Origin: Porticoccaceae bacterium
GTDB lineage: Bacteria; Pseudomonadota; Gammaproteobacteria; Pseudomonadales; Porticoccaceae
DNA: 7,374 bases
NCBI GenBank assembly: GCA_023229065.1
Contig: JALNZZ010000105.1
Location: forward strand, 1 to 7,374
Reading direction: 5' to 3'
Below, in pieces: positions 1 through 5,962 of the stretch (its first letter is position 1; each line of letters begins with the position of its first letter). Position numbers and translations under genes: made by a program. Under the pieces are notes generated by a model. The model searched no databases, was not told where the DNA came from, and saw only the letters and a program-made list of their open reading frames with translations.

Positions 1-63
1 GTAGCCTGCGAAACCGACGACAGGGGGCGCCCACTGCCCGCCGCTGTTGCCAGCCCCGCCTGA
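1..63 (+). CDS. Possible C-terminal tail of an upstream gene (partial, unidentified)
   Basis: Frame 1 is open from the window edge for 20 codons and stops at TGA 61-63. It ends 21 bases before the gshA GTG start and lies on the same strand, which would suit the end of a preceding operon gene. The visible residues are rich in Ala, Pro and Asp and carry no recognisable motif, so the product cannot be named. The fragment is short enough that an open frame by chance in GC-rich DNA is quite possible. Frame 3 is also open here, so even the choice of frame is uncertain. Confidence 0.25.
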   Translation, partial: VACETDDRGRPLPAAVASPA

Positions 64-74
64 TCAGCCCCACC

Positions 75-79
75 AGGAA
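75..79 (+). promoter_or_regulatory. Ribosome binding site of gshA supporting its GTG start
   Basis: AGGAA lies 5 bases before the GTG at 85. No ATG in frame nearby gives a better N-terminus, so this site decides in favour of the GTG start. No convincing -35/-10 pair is seen in the 84 bases upstream, so the promoter is probably outside the window. Confidence 0.65.
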
Positions 80-84
80 TTCCC

Positions 85-1665
85 GTGTCCGATTTCAACC
101 AATCCCTGCGGATTCTTGCCGCACCCGAAAACCGGCTGCTGCTCACCGCTATCCGCCGAGGCCTTGAGAAAGAGAGCCTGCGGGTAGATGCCAGCGGTCA
201 TCTGGCTCATACGCCCCATCCCAAAACGCTGGGTTCAGCTCTCACTCACCCTCGCATCACCACTGACTATTCAGAGGCGCTGCTGGAGCTGATTACACCG
301 CCCCTTACCAGCGTGGCAGAAGTGCTGGATACCCTCGACGATGTACACCGCTACATCTACCGCAACCTCGACAGCGAAATGCTCTGGGTACACAGCATGC
401 CCTGCGTCATCCCCGACGGGGAAGAAGTGCCAGTGGCAGATTACGGCAGCTCCAATATCGGTCTTATGAAGAAGGTCTACCGGTTAGGGCTCGGCCACCG
501 CTACGGACGGGTCATGCAAACCATTGCCGGCATCCACTACAACTGGTCGGTGCCCGAGGAGTTTCTGAGCCTGTTGCAGACCGCCAGCGGCAATGGCATC
601 AGCTTTCACGACTACAAGACCCAGCGCTATTTCGACCTGATCCGCAACTTCCGCCGCCACACCTGGCTCCTGCTCTACCTGTTCGGTGCCTCGCCTGCGG
701 TGTGCAGCACTTTTGTGGGCGATCAGCCACATCAGCTGGTGCCGGTGGGCGACGATCACCACAGCCTGCACAGCCCTTACGCCACCTCCCTGCGGATGGG
801 CGATCTCGGCTATCAAAGTAGTGCCCAGGAAAGTCTCCACGTGTGCTACAACAACCTGGAAAGCTATATCGACACCCTGCGCGGTGCCCTCACTCAACCC
901 TATGAGCCCTACGAAGCTATTGGCCTCAAAGACGGCGAAGGAAATCACCGCCAGCTGAGCACCCACCTGCTGCAAATCGAGAACGAGTTCTACAGCACCA
1001 TCCGGCCCAAACGCACCACACGGCCCGGAGAAACCCCCATCCGCGCCCTGACCGAGCGCGGCGTCGAATACATTGAGGTGCGCTGTATCGACCTCAACCC
1101 TCTGACACCAGTGGGCATCGACGCCGAGCAGATTCACTTTCTCGACGTTTTTCTGCTCTATTGCCTGATGGCCGAATCGCCTCTGACCGATGGCGACGAA
1201 TACCGGGATATCCTCGAAAATCAGAAACGGGTGGTCTATCGCGGTCGCGATCCTGATCTGCTCCTGCGCCGCAACAGCACCGACAGCACAGTGGCAGCCT
1301 GGGGAGCAGAGTTGTTTGCGGCCATGGCCCCGGTCGCCCGGCTACTGGACGACGCCAATGGCAGCGACTGCCACAGTGCCGCTCTAGCCAGTCTCGAGCA
1401 GCGCCTGTACAACCCGGACCTGACGCCTTCAGCACAAATTCTCAATGCCATGAAAACACGCGGCATCAGCTACTTTCAGCTGGCCCTCGACCACGCTCGC
1501 ACCTTGCAAGAGCATTTCACCAACGGCGAGCTCGACCCGTCCACCGAGGACTACTACCGTCAACTGGCTCAGAAGTCTCTGGACGACCAGGCTGCCATTG
1601 AGGCGAGCGACACTGTCGACTTCGACACCTTCCTCACCGATTACTACAGCCAGTACGACTCATGA
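85..1665 (+). CDS. gshA: Glutamate-cysteine ligase (gamma-glutamylcysteine synthetase)
   Basis: This cytoplasmic enzyme makes gamma-glutamylcysteine from L-glutamate, L-cysteine and ATP, the first and usually rate-limiting step of glutathione synthesis. The 526 residues are close to the roughly 518 of E. coli GshA, and the protein appears full length. Family hallmarks run in order: GLEKES at 26-31 (ATP/metal-binding strand), the TTDYSEALLELITP block at 59-72, SNIGLMKKVYRLGLGHRYG at 123-141, IAGIHYNWS at 147-155, YATSLRMGDLGYQ at 232-244 and YIEVRCIDLNP at 329-339. These place it in the gammaproteobacterial GshA type, not the plant/alphaproteobacterial type. The start is GTG with AGGAA 5 bases upstream. 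Its stop codon overlaps the acpH start (ATGA), implying translational coupling. No gshB (glutathione synthetase) is in view. Confidence 0.97.
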   Translation: MSDFNQSLRILAAPENRLLLTAIRRGLEKESLRVDASGHLAHTPHPKTLGSALTHPRITTDYSEALLELITPPLTSVAEVLDTLDDVHRYIYRNLDSEMLWVHSMPCVIPDGEEVPVADYGSSNIGLMKKVYRLGLGHRYGRVMQTIAGIHYNWSVPEEFLSLLQTASGNGISFHDYKTQRYFDLIRNFRRHTWLLLYLFGASPAVCSTFVGDQPHQLVPVGDDHHSLHSPYATSLRMGDLGYQSSAQESLHVCYNNLESYIDTLRGALTQPYEPYEAIGLKDGEGNHRQLSTHLLQIENEFYSTIRPKRTTRPGETPIRALTERGVEYIEVRCIDLNPLTPVGIDAEQIHFLDVFLLYCLMAESPLTDGDEYRDILENQKRVVYRGRDPDLLLRRNSTDSTVAAWGAELFAAMAPVARLLDDANGSDCHSAALASLEQRLYNPDLTPSAQILNAMKTRGISYFQLALDHARTLQEHFTNGELDPSTEDYYRQLAQKSLDDQAAIEASDTVDFDTFLTDYYSQYDS

Positions 1666-2267
1666 ACTACCTCGCTCACCTGCTGCTCTCCGGCCCCGAC
1701 CGGGACATGCAGGTGGGCGGCTTGCTGGGTGATTTTGTCAAAGGGCCACTGCGCAACGAGCTGCCAGCTACAATCGAGCAGGGTATTCAATTACATCGCC
1801 GCCTCGACTCGCTCACTGATCGCCACGAGGCCTTTATCGCCGCCGCCACTTATCTACCAGCTCCGTGGCGCCGTTATCGGGGCATTTTGCTGGATATTTA
1901 TTTCGATCACTTGTTGGCGCGCCACTGGCAAGACTTCCACCACCAGCCTCTAGAAGATTTCTGCGCCGACTTCTACCGCCACCTGCAACGCTATCACCCC
2001 ATCCTGCCACCACGGGCACTGCATTTCAGCCAAGTAGCACCTCAAGTGGGCTGGCTGGAGAGTTATCGCTCGACGAACAACCTGCCCTTGATGCTCGACA
2101 ACGTGGGCCAACGTCTACGGCGTCCAGTACCCCTCGGCAATGCAGTGCCGCTGTTGGCTGCCAACAGCGAGTTTATTACCGAGCATTTCCTGGCGCTGAT
2201 GACAGACTTGCTGGTATTTGCCAGTGAGTATCGCCAAAATGCTCTTGTTCTCCCTACTGACCAGTGA
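1662..2267 (+). CDS. acpH: Acyl carrier protein phosphodiesterase
   Basis: This family hydrolyses the 4'-phosphopantetheine group from holo-ACP, giving apo-ACP, and so affects prosthetic-group turnover in fatty-acid synthesis. The 201 residues match the size of E. coli AcpH (193). Visible family features are the N-terminal MNYLAHLLLS, GDFVKG at 23-28, HRRLDSLTD at 45-53 and DIYFDHLLARHW at 78-89. The Asp and His residues of these blocks probably bind the catalytic metal, as in HD-like hydrolases (inference). The start codon overlaps the gshA stop by 4 bases and has no clear Shine-Dalgarno sequence, so translation likely depends on ribosomes finishing gshA. The family assignment is firm; the activity in this organism rests on similarity. 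Confidence 0.9.
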   Translation: MNYLAHLLLSGPDRDMQVGGLLGDFVKGPLRNELPATIEQGIQLHRRLDSLTDRHEAFIAAATYLPAPWRRYRGILLDIYFDHLLARHWQDFHHQPLEDFCADFYRHLQRYHPILPPRALHFSQVAPQVGWLESYRSTNNLPLMLDNVGQRLRRPVPLGNAVPLLAANSEFITEHFLALMTDLLVFASEYRQNALVLPTDQ

Positions 2268-2277
2268 CCGATATCCT

Positions 2278-2772
2278 ATGCCCAGCTCTCGACAGGTCTT
2301 TCTGCTTATCGCCCTTGCCTGCGCCGCTCTCATGAGCACTGCCTTGTATATGGAGCACGTGATGAAGCTGGTGCCCTGTTATCTGTGTATCGTCCAGCGA
2401 GTCTTCGTAATCGCCACTGGCGTGGTCGCAGTGCTCGCTGCACTGCACAATCCAGGGAAGGTGGGTATTCGCGTGTGGGGGCTGCTCACTGCTCTGGCTG
2501 CGGCCACCGGCAGCGGCTTTTCAATCCGTCAGCTGTGGCTGCAAAGCCTGCCGGAAGATCAGGTGCCCGCCTGCGGGCCACCAGCGGACTTTCTGATGGA
2601 CAGGTTTTCTCTCACTGAATGGCTGCCTATGCTGTTGCAGGGGGACGGCAACTGCGCCAAGGTAGACTGGTCTTTGTTCGGGCTCAGTATCGCCGGCTGG
2701 CTCTTGGTGTGCTTTGTCATATTTATTCTGCTCAGCCTGCTGCAGGTCATCCGCCCTAAAAGAGCTATTTGA
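2278..2772 (+). CDS. dsbB: Disulfide bond formation protein B (DsbA-quinone oxidoreductase)
   Basis: This inner-membrane protein reoxidises periplasmic DsbA and passes the electrons to quinone. From the ATG at 2278 it has 164 residues, within the usual 160-180. Four membrane segments are visible at about 7-25, 38-57, 66-84 and 133-155. The first redox pair is Cys34/Cys37 (PCYLC), followed by Arg41, equivalent to the quinone-site Arg48 of E. coli. RQLWLQ at 84-89 precedes the second periplasmic loop, which carries Cys99 and Cys126, equivalents of Cys104/Cys130. All four essential cysteines are present. The frame extends upstream to 2218 and 2239, inside acpH, but 2278 puts the first membrane segment in the normal place. 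No strong ribosome site precedes it. The 10-base gap after acpH suggests one transcript, ended by the terminator at 2821. Confidence 0.95.
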   Translation: MPSSRQVFLLIALACAALMSTALYMEHVMKLVPCYLCIVQRVFVIATGVVAVLAALHNPGKVGIRVWGLLTALAAATGSGFSIRQLWLQSLPEDQVPACGPPADFLMDRFSLTEWLPMLLQGDGNCAKVDWSLFGLSIAGWLLVCFVIFILLSLLQVIRPKRAI

Positions 2773-2820
2773 GCTGCTGAGTCTTTCGCTTCTATTGCCG
2801 GTTACTGCCTTCTGGAAACC

Positions 2821-2846
2821 AAAACCCCCGGCAAACCGGGGGTTTT
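2821..2846. terminator. Bidirectional intrinsic terminator between convergent dsbB and the FKBP gene
   Basis: AAAACCCCCGG (2821-2831) pairs perfectly with CCGGGGGTTTT (2836-2846) around the loop CAAA, an 11-bp GC-rich stem. Four Ts end the hairpin on the plus strand and four Ts (from the leading As) on the minus strand, so it can stop transcription from both sides. It lies 48 bases after the dsbB stop and 13 bases beyond the FKBP gene stop. Confidence 0.93.
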
Positions 2847-2859
2847 GTGTACAGGAGCG

Positions 2860-3597
2860 TTACTCCTCCACCGATGCCTTGAGGAGCTCCACCTCAAAAA
2901 TCAGCGTCTGATTAGGGCCGATTGGGCCACCGGTACCACCGGGGCCATAGGCCAGCTCTGGCGGAATAAACAGTTGCCACTTGGCCCCTTCTTTCATCAG
3001 CTGCAAGGCTTCGGTCCAACCGGGGATCACCTGATTGACCCCAAAGCTGGCAGGCACGCCGCGCCGGTGTGAGCTGTCGAACTCAGTACCATCGATCAGA
3101 GTGCCAGTGTAGTGCACCTCAACAGTGTCTTCTGCACTCGGCGAGGGGCCATCGCCCTCCTCAATAACCAGGTACTGCAGGCCGCTATCCAACGTAACTA
3201 CGCCTTCTTTCTGGGCATTTTCTGCCAGAAAGGCATCGCCCTCGGCCTTATTAGACTCGGCCTGGGCATTGTACTGAGCCTCACGCTCAGCCATTTGTTC
3301 CTGCTGGAAGGATTCCAGAACAGCGATCACTTCGTCGTGGTCGAGCTTCGGCTCAGCCTCACTGATGGCATCCTGAACGCCAGCAGAGAAGGCCGCTACA
3401 TCCACATCCATCCCTTCTGCCTTGAACTGGCCCCCGATATTCTGTCCGAAGATATAGCTGAGCTTCTGCTCCGTAGTAGAGAGCTTACCGGAGGACAGCT
3501 CACTGGCAGCACCGTTTACTGCCGTGTCGGGTGCTTTTTCGCAGCCCGTGACGAGCACTGCAACCGCAATAAGGGCGGCCAGCTTGTTCATTTTCAT
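2860..3597 (-). CDS. FKBP-type peptidyl-prolyl cis-trans isomerase, Mip/FkpA-like lipoprotein
   Basis: This is a predicted envelope-located prolyl isomerase and chaperone of 245 residues. A signal peptide (MKMNKLAALIAVAVLV) leads to a lipobox VTGC with Cys19 as the lipidated residue; Glu at the next position argues against inner-membrane retention. Residues about 40-135 form the FKBP N-terminal dimerisation domain with a long charged helix. Residues 150-240 are the FKBP domain with VHYTG (Tyr163), EFDSS (Phe173, Asp174), QVIPGW (Trp194), AYG (Tyr217) and the final strand TLIFEVELL. The GGPIGPN loop resembles Legionella Mip more than FkpA, from memory. The ATG at 3597 is preceded by AAGGAA at good spacing; an in-frame ATG at 3627 would add ten polar residues before the signal peptide and was rejected. 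E. coli FkpA is soluble and periplasmic, so the lipid anchor is a real difference. Confidence 0.93.
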   Translation of the reverse strand: MKMNKLAALIAVAVLVTGCEKAPDTAVNGAASELSSGKLSTTEQKLSYIFGQNIGGQFKAEGMDVDVAAFSAGVQDAISEAEPKLDHDEVIAVLESFQQEQMAEREAQYNAQAESNKAEGDAFLAENAQKEGVVTLDSGLQYLVIEEGDGPSPSAEDTVEVHYTGTLIDGTEFDSSHRRGVPASFGVNQVIPGWTEALQLMKEGAKWQLFIPPELAYGPGGTGGPIGPNQTLIFEVELLKASVEE

Positions 3598-3695
3598 AGA
3601 GGGTTCCTTATCCGTTGGATGACACAAGACGCCATGTTAACGCATTCCACCGGCGGGACATACAACCAGATGAGACTTCGCTTGGCGCTGGTATA

Positions 3696-3717
3696 GGCCC
3701 CGTTCAGGAACGAGGCC
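3696..3717. repeat. Near-perfect inverted repeat (dyad) upstream of the FKBP gene
   Basis: GGCCCCGTTC and GAACGAGGCC face each other around a central AG with one mismatched pair (C3700/A3713); adding A3695/T3718 extends it to 24 bases. It lies about 100 bases upstream of the FKBP start. Neither side carries a T-tract, so it is a poor intrinsic terminator. It could be a protein-binding dyad or an RNA hairpin; I cannot tell which. Confidence 0.5.
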
Positions 3718-3730
3718 TGGCGCGATCAGA

Positions 3731-3766
3731 GAGAGAAAAACCTTGCCAGTACCCTGGACCGAGGTT
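3731..3766 (-). terminator. Possible weak intrinsic terminator after trmB
   Basis: Read on the minus strand, AACCT pairs with AGGTT (outer 5 bp) and CCAG with CTGG (inner 4 bp) around the loop GGTA, with an unpaired CGGT/CA interior loop between the stems. The hairpin is followed directly by TTTCTCTCTC. It lies about 93 bases downstream of the trmB stop and upstream of the FKBP gene. The T-tract is in the right place, but the broken stem makes it a modest candidate. Confidence 0.4.
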
Positions 3767-3858
3767 GATGGGTTTTGATTTTTCACGGCTGCTAGAATGG
3801 ACAACCGGCCGCCAGGGAACCCGCGATACCAGCGGATTTGGCTATAGACCAGCGACTC

Positions 3859-4566
3859 TCAAGCCACCCGCCGAAACAGCAGGTCCCACACCCCGTGCCC
3901 AAGACGCTCCCCGCGGCGCTCAAACTTGGTGACTGGGCGGAACTCCGGACGCGGCACAAAGCCACCGGCCTCATCCACATTGCCATAACCCGAAGCGGCG
4001 GTCATTACCTCCAGCATGGCGTCGGCGTAGTCCTGCCAATCAGTGGCTAAATGCAGCACTCCGCCCATTTCCAGCTTGGGCCTCAACACTTCGACAAAAC
4101 CAGGCTGCACGATGCGTCGTTTATTGTGTTTCTTCTTGTGCCAGGGGTCGGGAAAGTAGATCTGTATTCGCGACAAGCTGCCATCGGGGATGCAGTCGGT
4201 CATGACATCCGTAGCATCGGCCATATACACCCGCAGATTGGCGATACCCGCCTCACCAGCATTGTTGATCAGTCGTCCGACACCCGGAGGGTGTACCTCG
4301 ACCCCAACAAAGTCCTTGTCCGGTTCGGCCTGGGCCATTGCCAGCAGCGAGTCCCCCATGCCAAAACCGATTTCCAATACTACCGGCGCCTGACGACCAA
4401 AGACCTCGGCCCAGTCCACCATGCCGTCGAACAGGCTGAGTCCATAGTCCGACCAATGATCATCGAACGCTTTGCGCTGCCCCTCGGTCATACGCCCTGC
4501 TCGCACGACAAAGCTGCGGATGGACTTTTTCTTGAACTCGGGCTTGAACTCGGAACGATTTTCCAA
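3859..4566 (-). CDS. trmB: tRNA (guanine-N7-)-methyltransferase
   Basis: TrmB uses S-adenosylmethionine to methylate N7 of guanosine 46 in the tRNA variable loop. The 235 residues align throughout with E. coli TrmB (239). IRSFVVRAGRMT at 16-27 matches the conserved N-terminus, EIGFGMG at 65-71 is the SAM-binding loop, and Glu90 in GVEVH is the ribose-binding acid. Asp117 lies in ADATD. FPDPWHKKKHNKRR at 138-151 is the catalytic and tRNA-binding block, Asp176 is in ATDW, and RPVTKFERRG at 210-219 is the C-terminal signature. The start is TTG, supported by GAGGAAG 6 bases upstream; the next in-frame Met (26) would delete the conserved N-terminus. The gene begins 11 bases after the DUF423 stop, so the two are probably co-translated. 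Confidence 0.97.
   Translation of the reverse strand: MENRSEFKPEFKKKSIRSFVVRAGRMTEGQRKAFDDHWSDYGLSLFDGMVDWAEVFGRQAPVVLEIGFGMGDSLLAMAQAEPDKDFVGVEVHPPGVGRLINNAGEAGIANLRVYMADATDVMTDCIPDGSLSRIQIYFPDPWHKKKHNKRRIVQPGFVEVLRPKLEMGGVLHLATDWQDYADAMLEVMTAASGYGNVDEAGGFVPRPEFRPVTKFERRGERLGHGVWDLLFRRVA
4531..4554 (-). repeat. 12-bp tandem duplication inside trmB
   Basis: Two adjacent 12-base units, 4531-4542 and 4543-4554, differ at one base. On the coding strand they encode SEFK followed by PEFK near the TrmB N-terminus (residues 5-12). The frame is kept. This part of TrmB varies between species, so the duplication is probably neutral. Confidence 0.7.
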
Positions 4567-4572
4567 CAGCCA

Positions 4573-4579
4573 CTTCCTC
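4573..4579 (-). promoter_or_regulatory. Ribosome binding site of trmB, overlapping the DUF423 stop codon
   Basis: GAGGAAG on the minus strand lies 6 bases before the TTG start at 4566 and shares two bases with the TGA stop of the upstream gene. This strong site offsets the weak start codon and favours coupling or reinitiation between the two genes. Confidence 0.75.
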
Positions 4580-4952
4580 AGTTAGGGCGGTGCCGAGCAA
4601 ATGCCCACACCAGAGTTGTCCAGCCGACAAGAAGCAGCACACCACCCAAAGGGGTCACCATGCCAAGTGCCGGGAGATCCAATAACACCCGGCCATACAG
4701 GGTGCCAGAAAAAATGATTGTGCCGCCCACCATCAACCAGGCAGCGCAACGAAATAACGGCCCCAAAGCGGCAGGCAGCAGCGCCAGTGCCAATAGCGCC
4801 AAGCTGTGGTACATCTGGTAGCTGACGGCAGTCTGCCACACATCCAGCAGGTGAGGCCCGACACTGGCCTTCAGCCCGTGGGAACCAAAAGCGCCGAAAG
4901 CCACCGCCAACAGACCGCCTGTAGCGGCGACAATGCCAAGGGGTTTGGACAT
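4578..4952 (-). CDS. DUF423 family inner-membrane protein (YgdD-like)
   Basis: This small membrane protein has no established function. The 124 residues are typical of DUF423 (E. coli YgdD is about 131). Four hydrophobic segments are visible at about 5-23, 46-63, 69-86 and 98-118. Family landmarks are GAFGSHGL at 20-27, the TAVSYQMYHSLALL block at 41-54, SGTLYGRVLLD at 82-92 and TPLGG at 100-104. The ATG at 4952 is preceded by GGAG with a 7-base spacer. It starts 35 bases beyond the rpoH terminator and I see no clear promoter between them, so expression may rely on read-through or an unrecognised promoter. The tight junction with trmB suggests a two-gene unit. Proximity is the only hint linking it to tRNA modification. 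Confidence 0.9.
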   Translation of the reverse strand: MSKPLGIVAATGGLLAVAFGAFGSHGLKASVGPHLLDVWQTAVSYQMYHSLALLALALLPAALGPLFRCAAWLMVGGTIIFSGTLYGRVLLDLPALGMVTPLGGVLLLVGWTTLVWAFARHRPN

Positions 4953-4986
4953 GATGTCGCTCCGTGAAAAGTGTGACAGAAACAGA

Positions 4987-5010
4987 AAAGCCGCGAACCG
5001 GCGCGGCTTT
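4987..5010 (-). terminator. Intrinsic terminator of rpoH
   Basis: AAAGCCGCG (4987-4995) pairs perfectly with CGCGGCTTT (5002-5010) around a 6-base loop, a 9-bp stem. On the minus strand it is followed by a T-rich run (TTTTCTGTTTC). It lies 29 bases beyond the rpoH stop. Three Ts also flank it on the plus strand, but no gene approaches from that side. Confidence 0.88.
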
Positions 5011-5039
5011 CTCGAGCTGATCAGCAGTGGGAAAAGGAC

Positions 5040-5891
5040 TCAGGCCTCCATGGCCGCACGAACCTTTTTCATGGCGTTCTGTTCAAGCTGGCGAATGCGC
5101 TCAGCAGAAACACCGTATTGTGCCGCCAGCTCATGAAGAGTGGCCTTGTCCTCGTTGAGCCAGCGCTGCTGGAGAATATCGCGGCTGCGGTCGTCGAGGG
5201 CCGACAGGGCACTAAACAAGCGGTCGTGGCTAGCCTCTTCCCAGTCCGCCTCCTCCAGCTGCAGAGCAGGGTCGGCGCGGCGGTCTTCCAGATAGTGGAC
5301 CGGGGCCTGCCAGCCATCGTCGTCATCGTCATCAGAAACATCGAAAGCGGTATCGCGAGCTGCCAGACGCTTTTCCATTTCACGCACATGGCTCACTTCC
5401 ACGCCGAGGTCGTTGGCGATAGCTGCCGCTTCGTCGTTGTTGAGCCAGGCCAGACGCTTCTTGGCACCTCGCAAGTTGAAGAACAGCTTGCGCTGGGCCT
5501 TGGTGGTGGCCACGCGCACAATGCGCCAGTTACGCAAGATATATTCGTGAATTTCAGCTTTGATCCAGTGGACTGCGAAAGACACCAAGCGCACGCCCTT
5601 TTCGGGGTTGAAACGCTTGACCGCCTTCATCAGGCCCACATTGCCCTCCTGGATCAAGTCCGCCAGGGGCAGGCCATATCCATTGTAAGAACGGGCAATG
5701 TGCACCACAAAACGCAGATGTGAAAACACCAGGTTGCGAGCGGCATCCAGATCATTGTGGTAATAGAGACGCTCGGCGAGACTCCGCTCCTCTTCGACAC
5801 TCAGGATCGGAATGGCATTGACACCCTGCATGTAGGAAGCGATGTTCTCACCGGGTGACAGCATCGCGACAGGTTGCAAGCTTTTACTCAT
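5040..5891 (-). CDS. rpoH: RNA polymerase sigma-32 factor (heat-shock sigma factor)
   Basis: RpoH directs RNA polymerase to heat-shock promoters for chaperones and proteases. The 283 residues match E. coli sigma-32 (284). Region 2 includes DLIQEGNVGLMKAVKRF at 78-94 (core binding) and VSFAVHWIKAEIHEYILRNW at 103-122 (-10 recognition and melting). QRKLFFNLR at 133-141 is the RpoH box, which separates this protein from RpoD and RpoS and takes part in core binding and chaperone-linked turnover. Region 4 spans about 225-283, with the -35-binding helix-turn-helix at 251-278 (TLHELAAQYG, VSAERIRQLE). An acidic linker holds six consecutive Asp residues at 187-192, where E. coli also has an acidic stretch. 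AAGAGG lies 5 bases before the ATG. The gene follows ftsX but has its own promoter region and terminator. Family control is largely post-transcriptional; I did not model an RNA thermosensor. Confidence 0.98.
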   Translation of the reverse strand: MSKSLQPVAMLSPGENIASYMQGVNAIPILSVEEERSLAERLYYHNDLDAARNLVFSHLRFVVHIARSYNGYGLPLADLIQEGNVGLMKAVKRFNPEKGVRLVSFAVHWIKAEIHEYILRNWRIVRVATTKAQRKLFFNLRGAKKRLAWLNNDEAAAIANDLGVEVSHVREMEKRLAARDTAFDVSDDDDDDGWQAPVHYLEDRRADPALQLEEADWEEASHDRLFSALSALDDRSRDILQQRWLNEDKATLHELAAQYGVSAERIRQLEQNAMKKVRAAMEA

Positions 5892-5933
5892 ATAGGCCTC
5901 TTGATTGGAGACGGTATTCCATAAAGGGGAAAC

Positions 5934-5962
5934 AGTGTATTCAGGTTGCCCTTGGATGTCCA
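5934..5962 (-). promoter_or_regulatory. Predicted sigma-70 promoter of rpoH
   Basis: On the minus strand TGGACA (5962-5957) is followed after exactly 17 bases by TACACT (5939-5934). That is a five-of-six -35 and four-of-six -10 match to TTGACA/TATAAT. Transcription would start near 5927, giving a leader of about 36 bases. Its -35 abuts the -10 of the sigma-E-like promoter. Confidence 0.5.

Noticed and set aside
21..36. 16-base near-palindrome centred on GGGCGCCC
   Set aside because: Short, GC-only core inside a possible coding tail with no T-tract and no second copy; easily chance.
484..1137. 217-codon open frame on the minus strand inside gshA
   Set aside because: It lies fully antisense to strongly conserved GshA motifs. 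Its protein is low-complexity with no motif, as expected from codon bias in GC-rich DNA.
2218..2277. Upstream in-frame start for dsbB overlapping acpH
   Set aside because: It would add 20 residues before the first membrane segment and has no better ribosome site. The ATG at 2278 gives the normal DsbB length.
3634..3665. TTGTAT and TAACAT as a promoter for the FKBP gene
   Set aside because: The spacing is 20 bases and the -35 matches at only three positions. The true FKBP promoter was not identified with confidence.
3112..3696. 194-codon plus-strand frame opposite the FKBP gene
   Set aside because: Antisense to a clear lipoprotein/FKBP coding sequence; no family features and no convincing start.
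3615..3932. 105-codon plus-strand frame through the FKBP-trmB spacer
   Set aside because: It runs into antisense of trmB, has arbitrary composition and lacks a ribosome site. I consider the spacer non-coding.
4051..4821. 256-codon plus-strand frame opposite trmB and the DUF423 gene
   Set aside because: It spans two well-supported genes on the other strand and has no recognisable domain or ribosome site. It exists because few stops fall in that frame.
5316..5333. GTC/ATC repeat in rpoH resembling a microsatellite
   Set aside because: It encodes six Asp with mixed codons in a linker that is also acidic in E. coli RpoH, so it is ordinary coding sequence.
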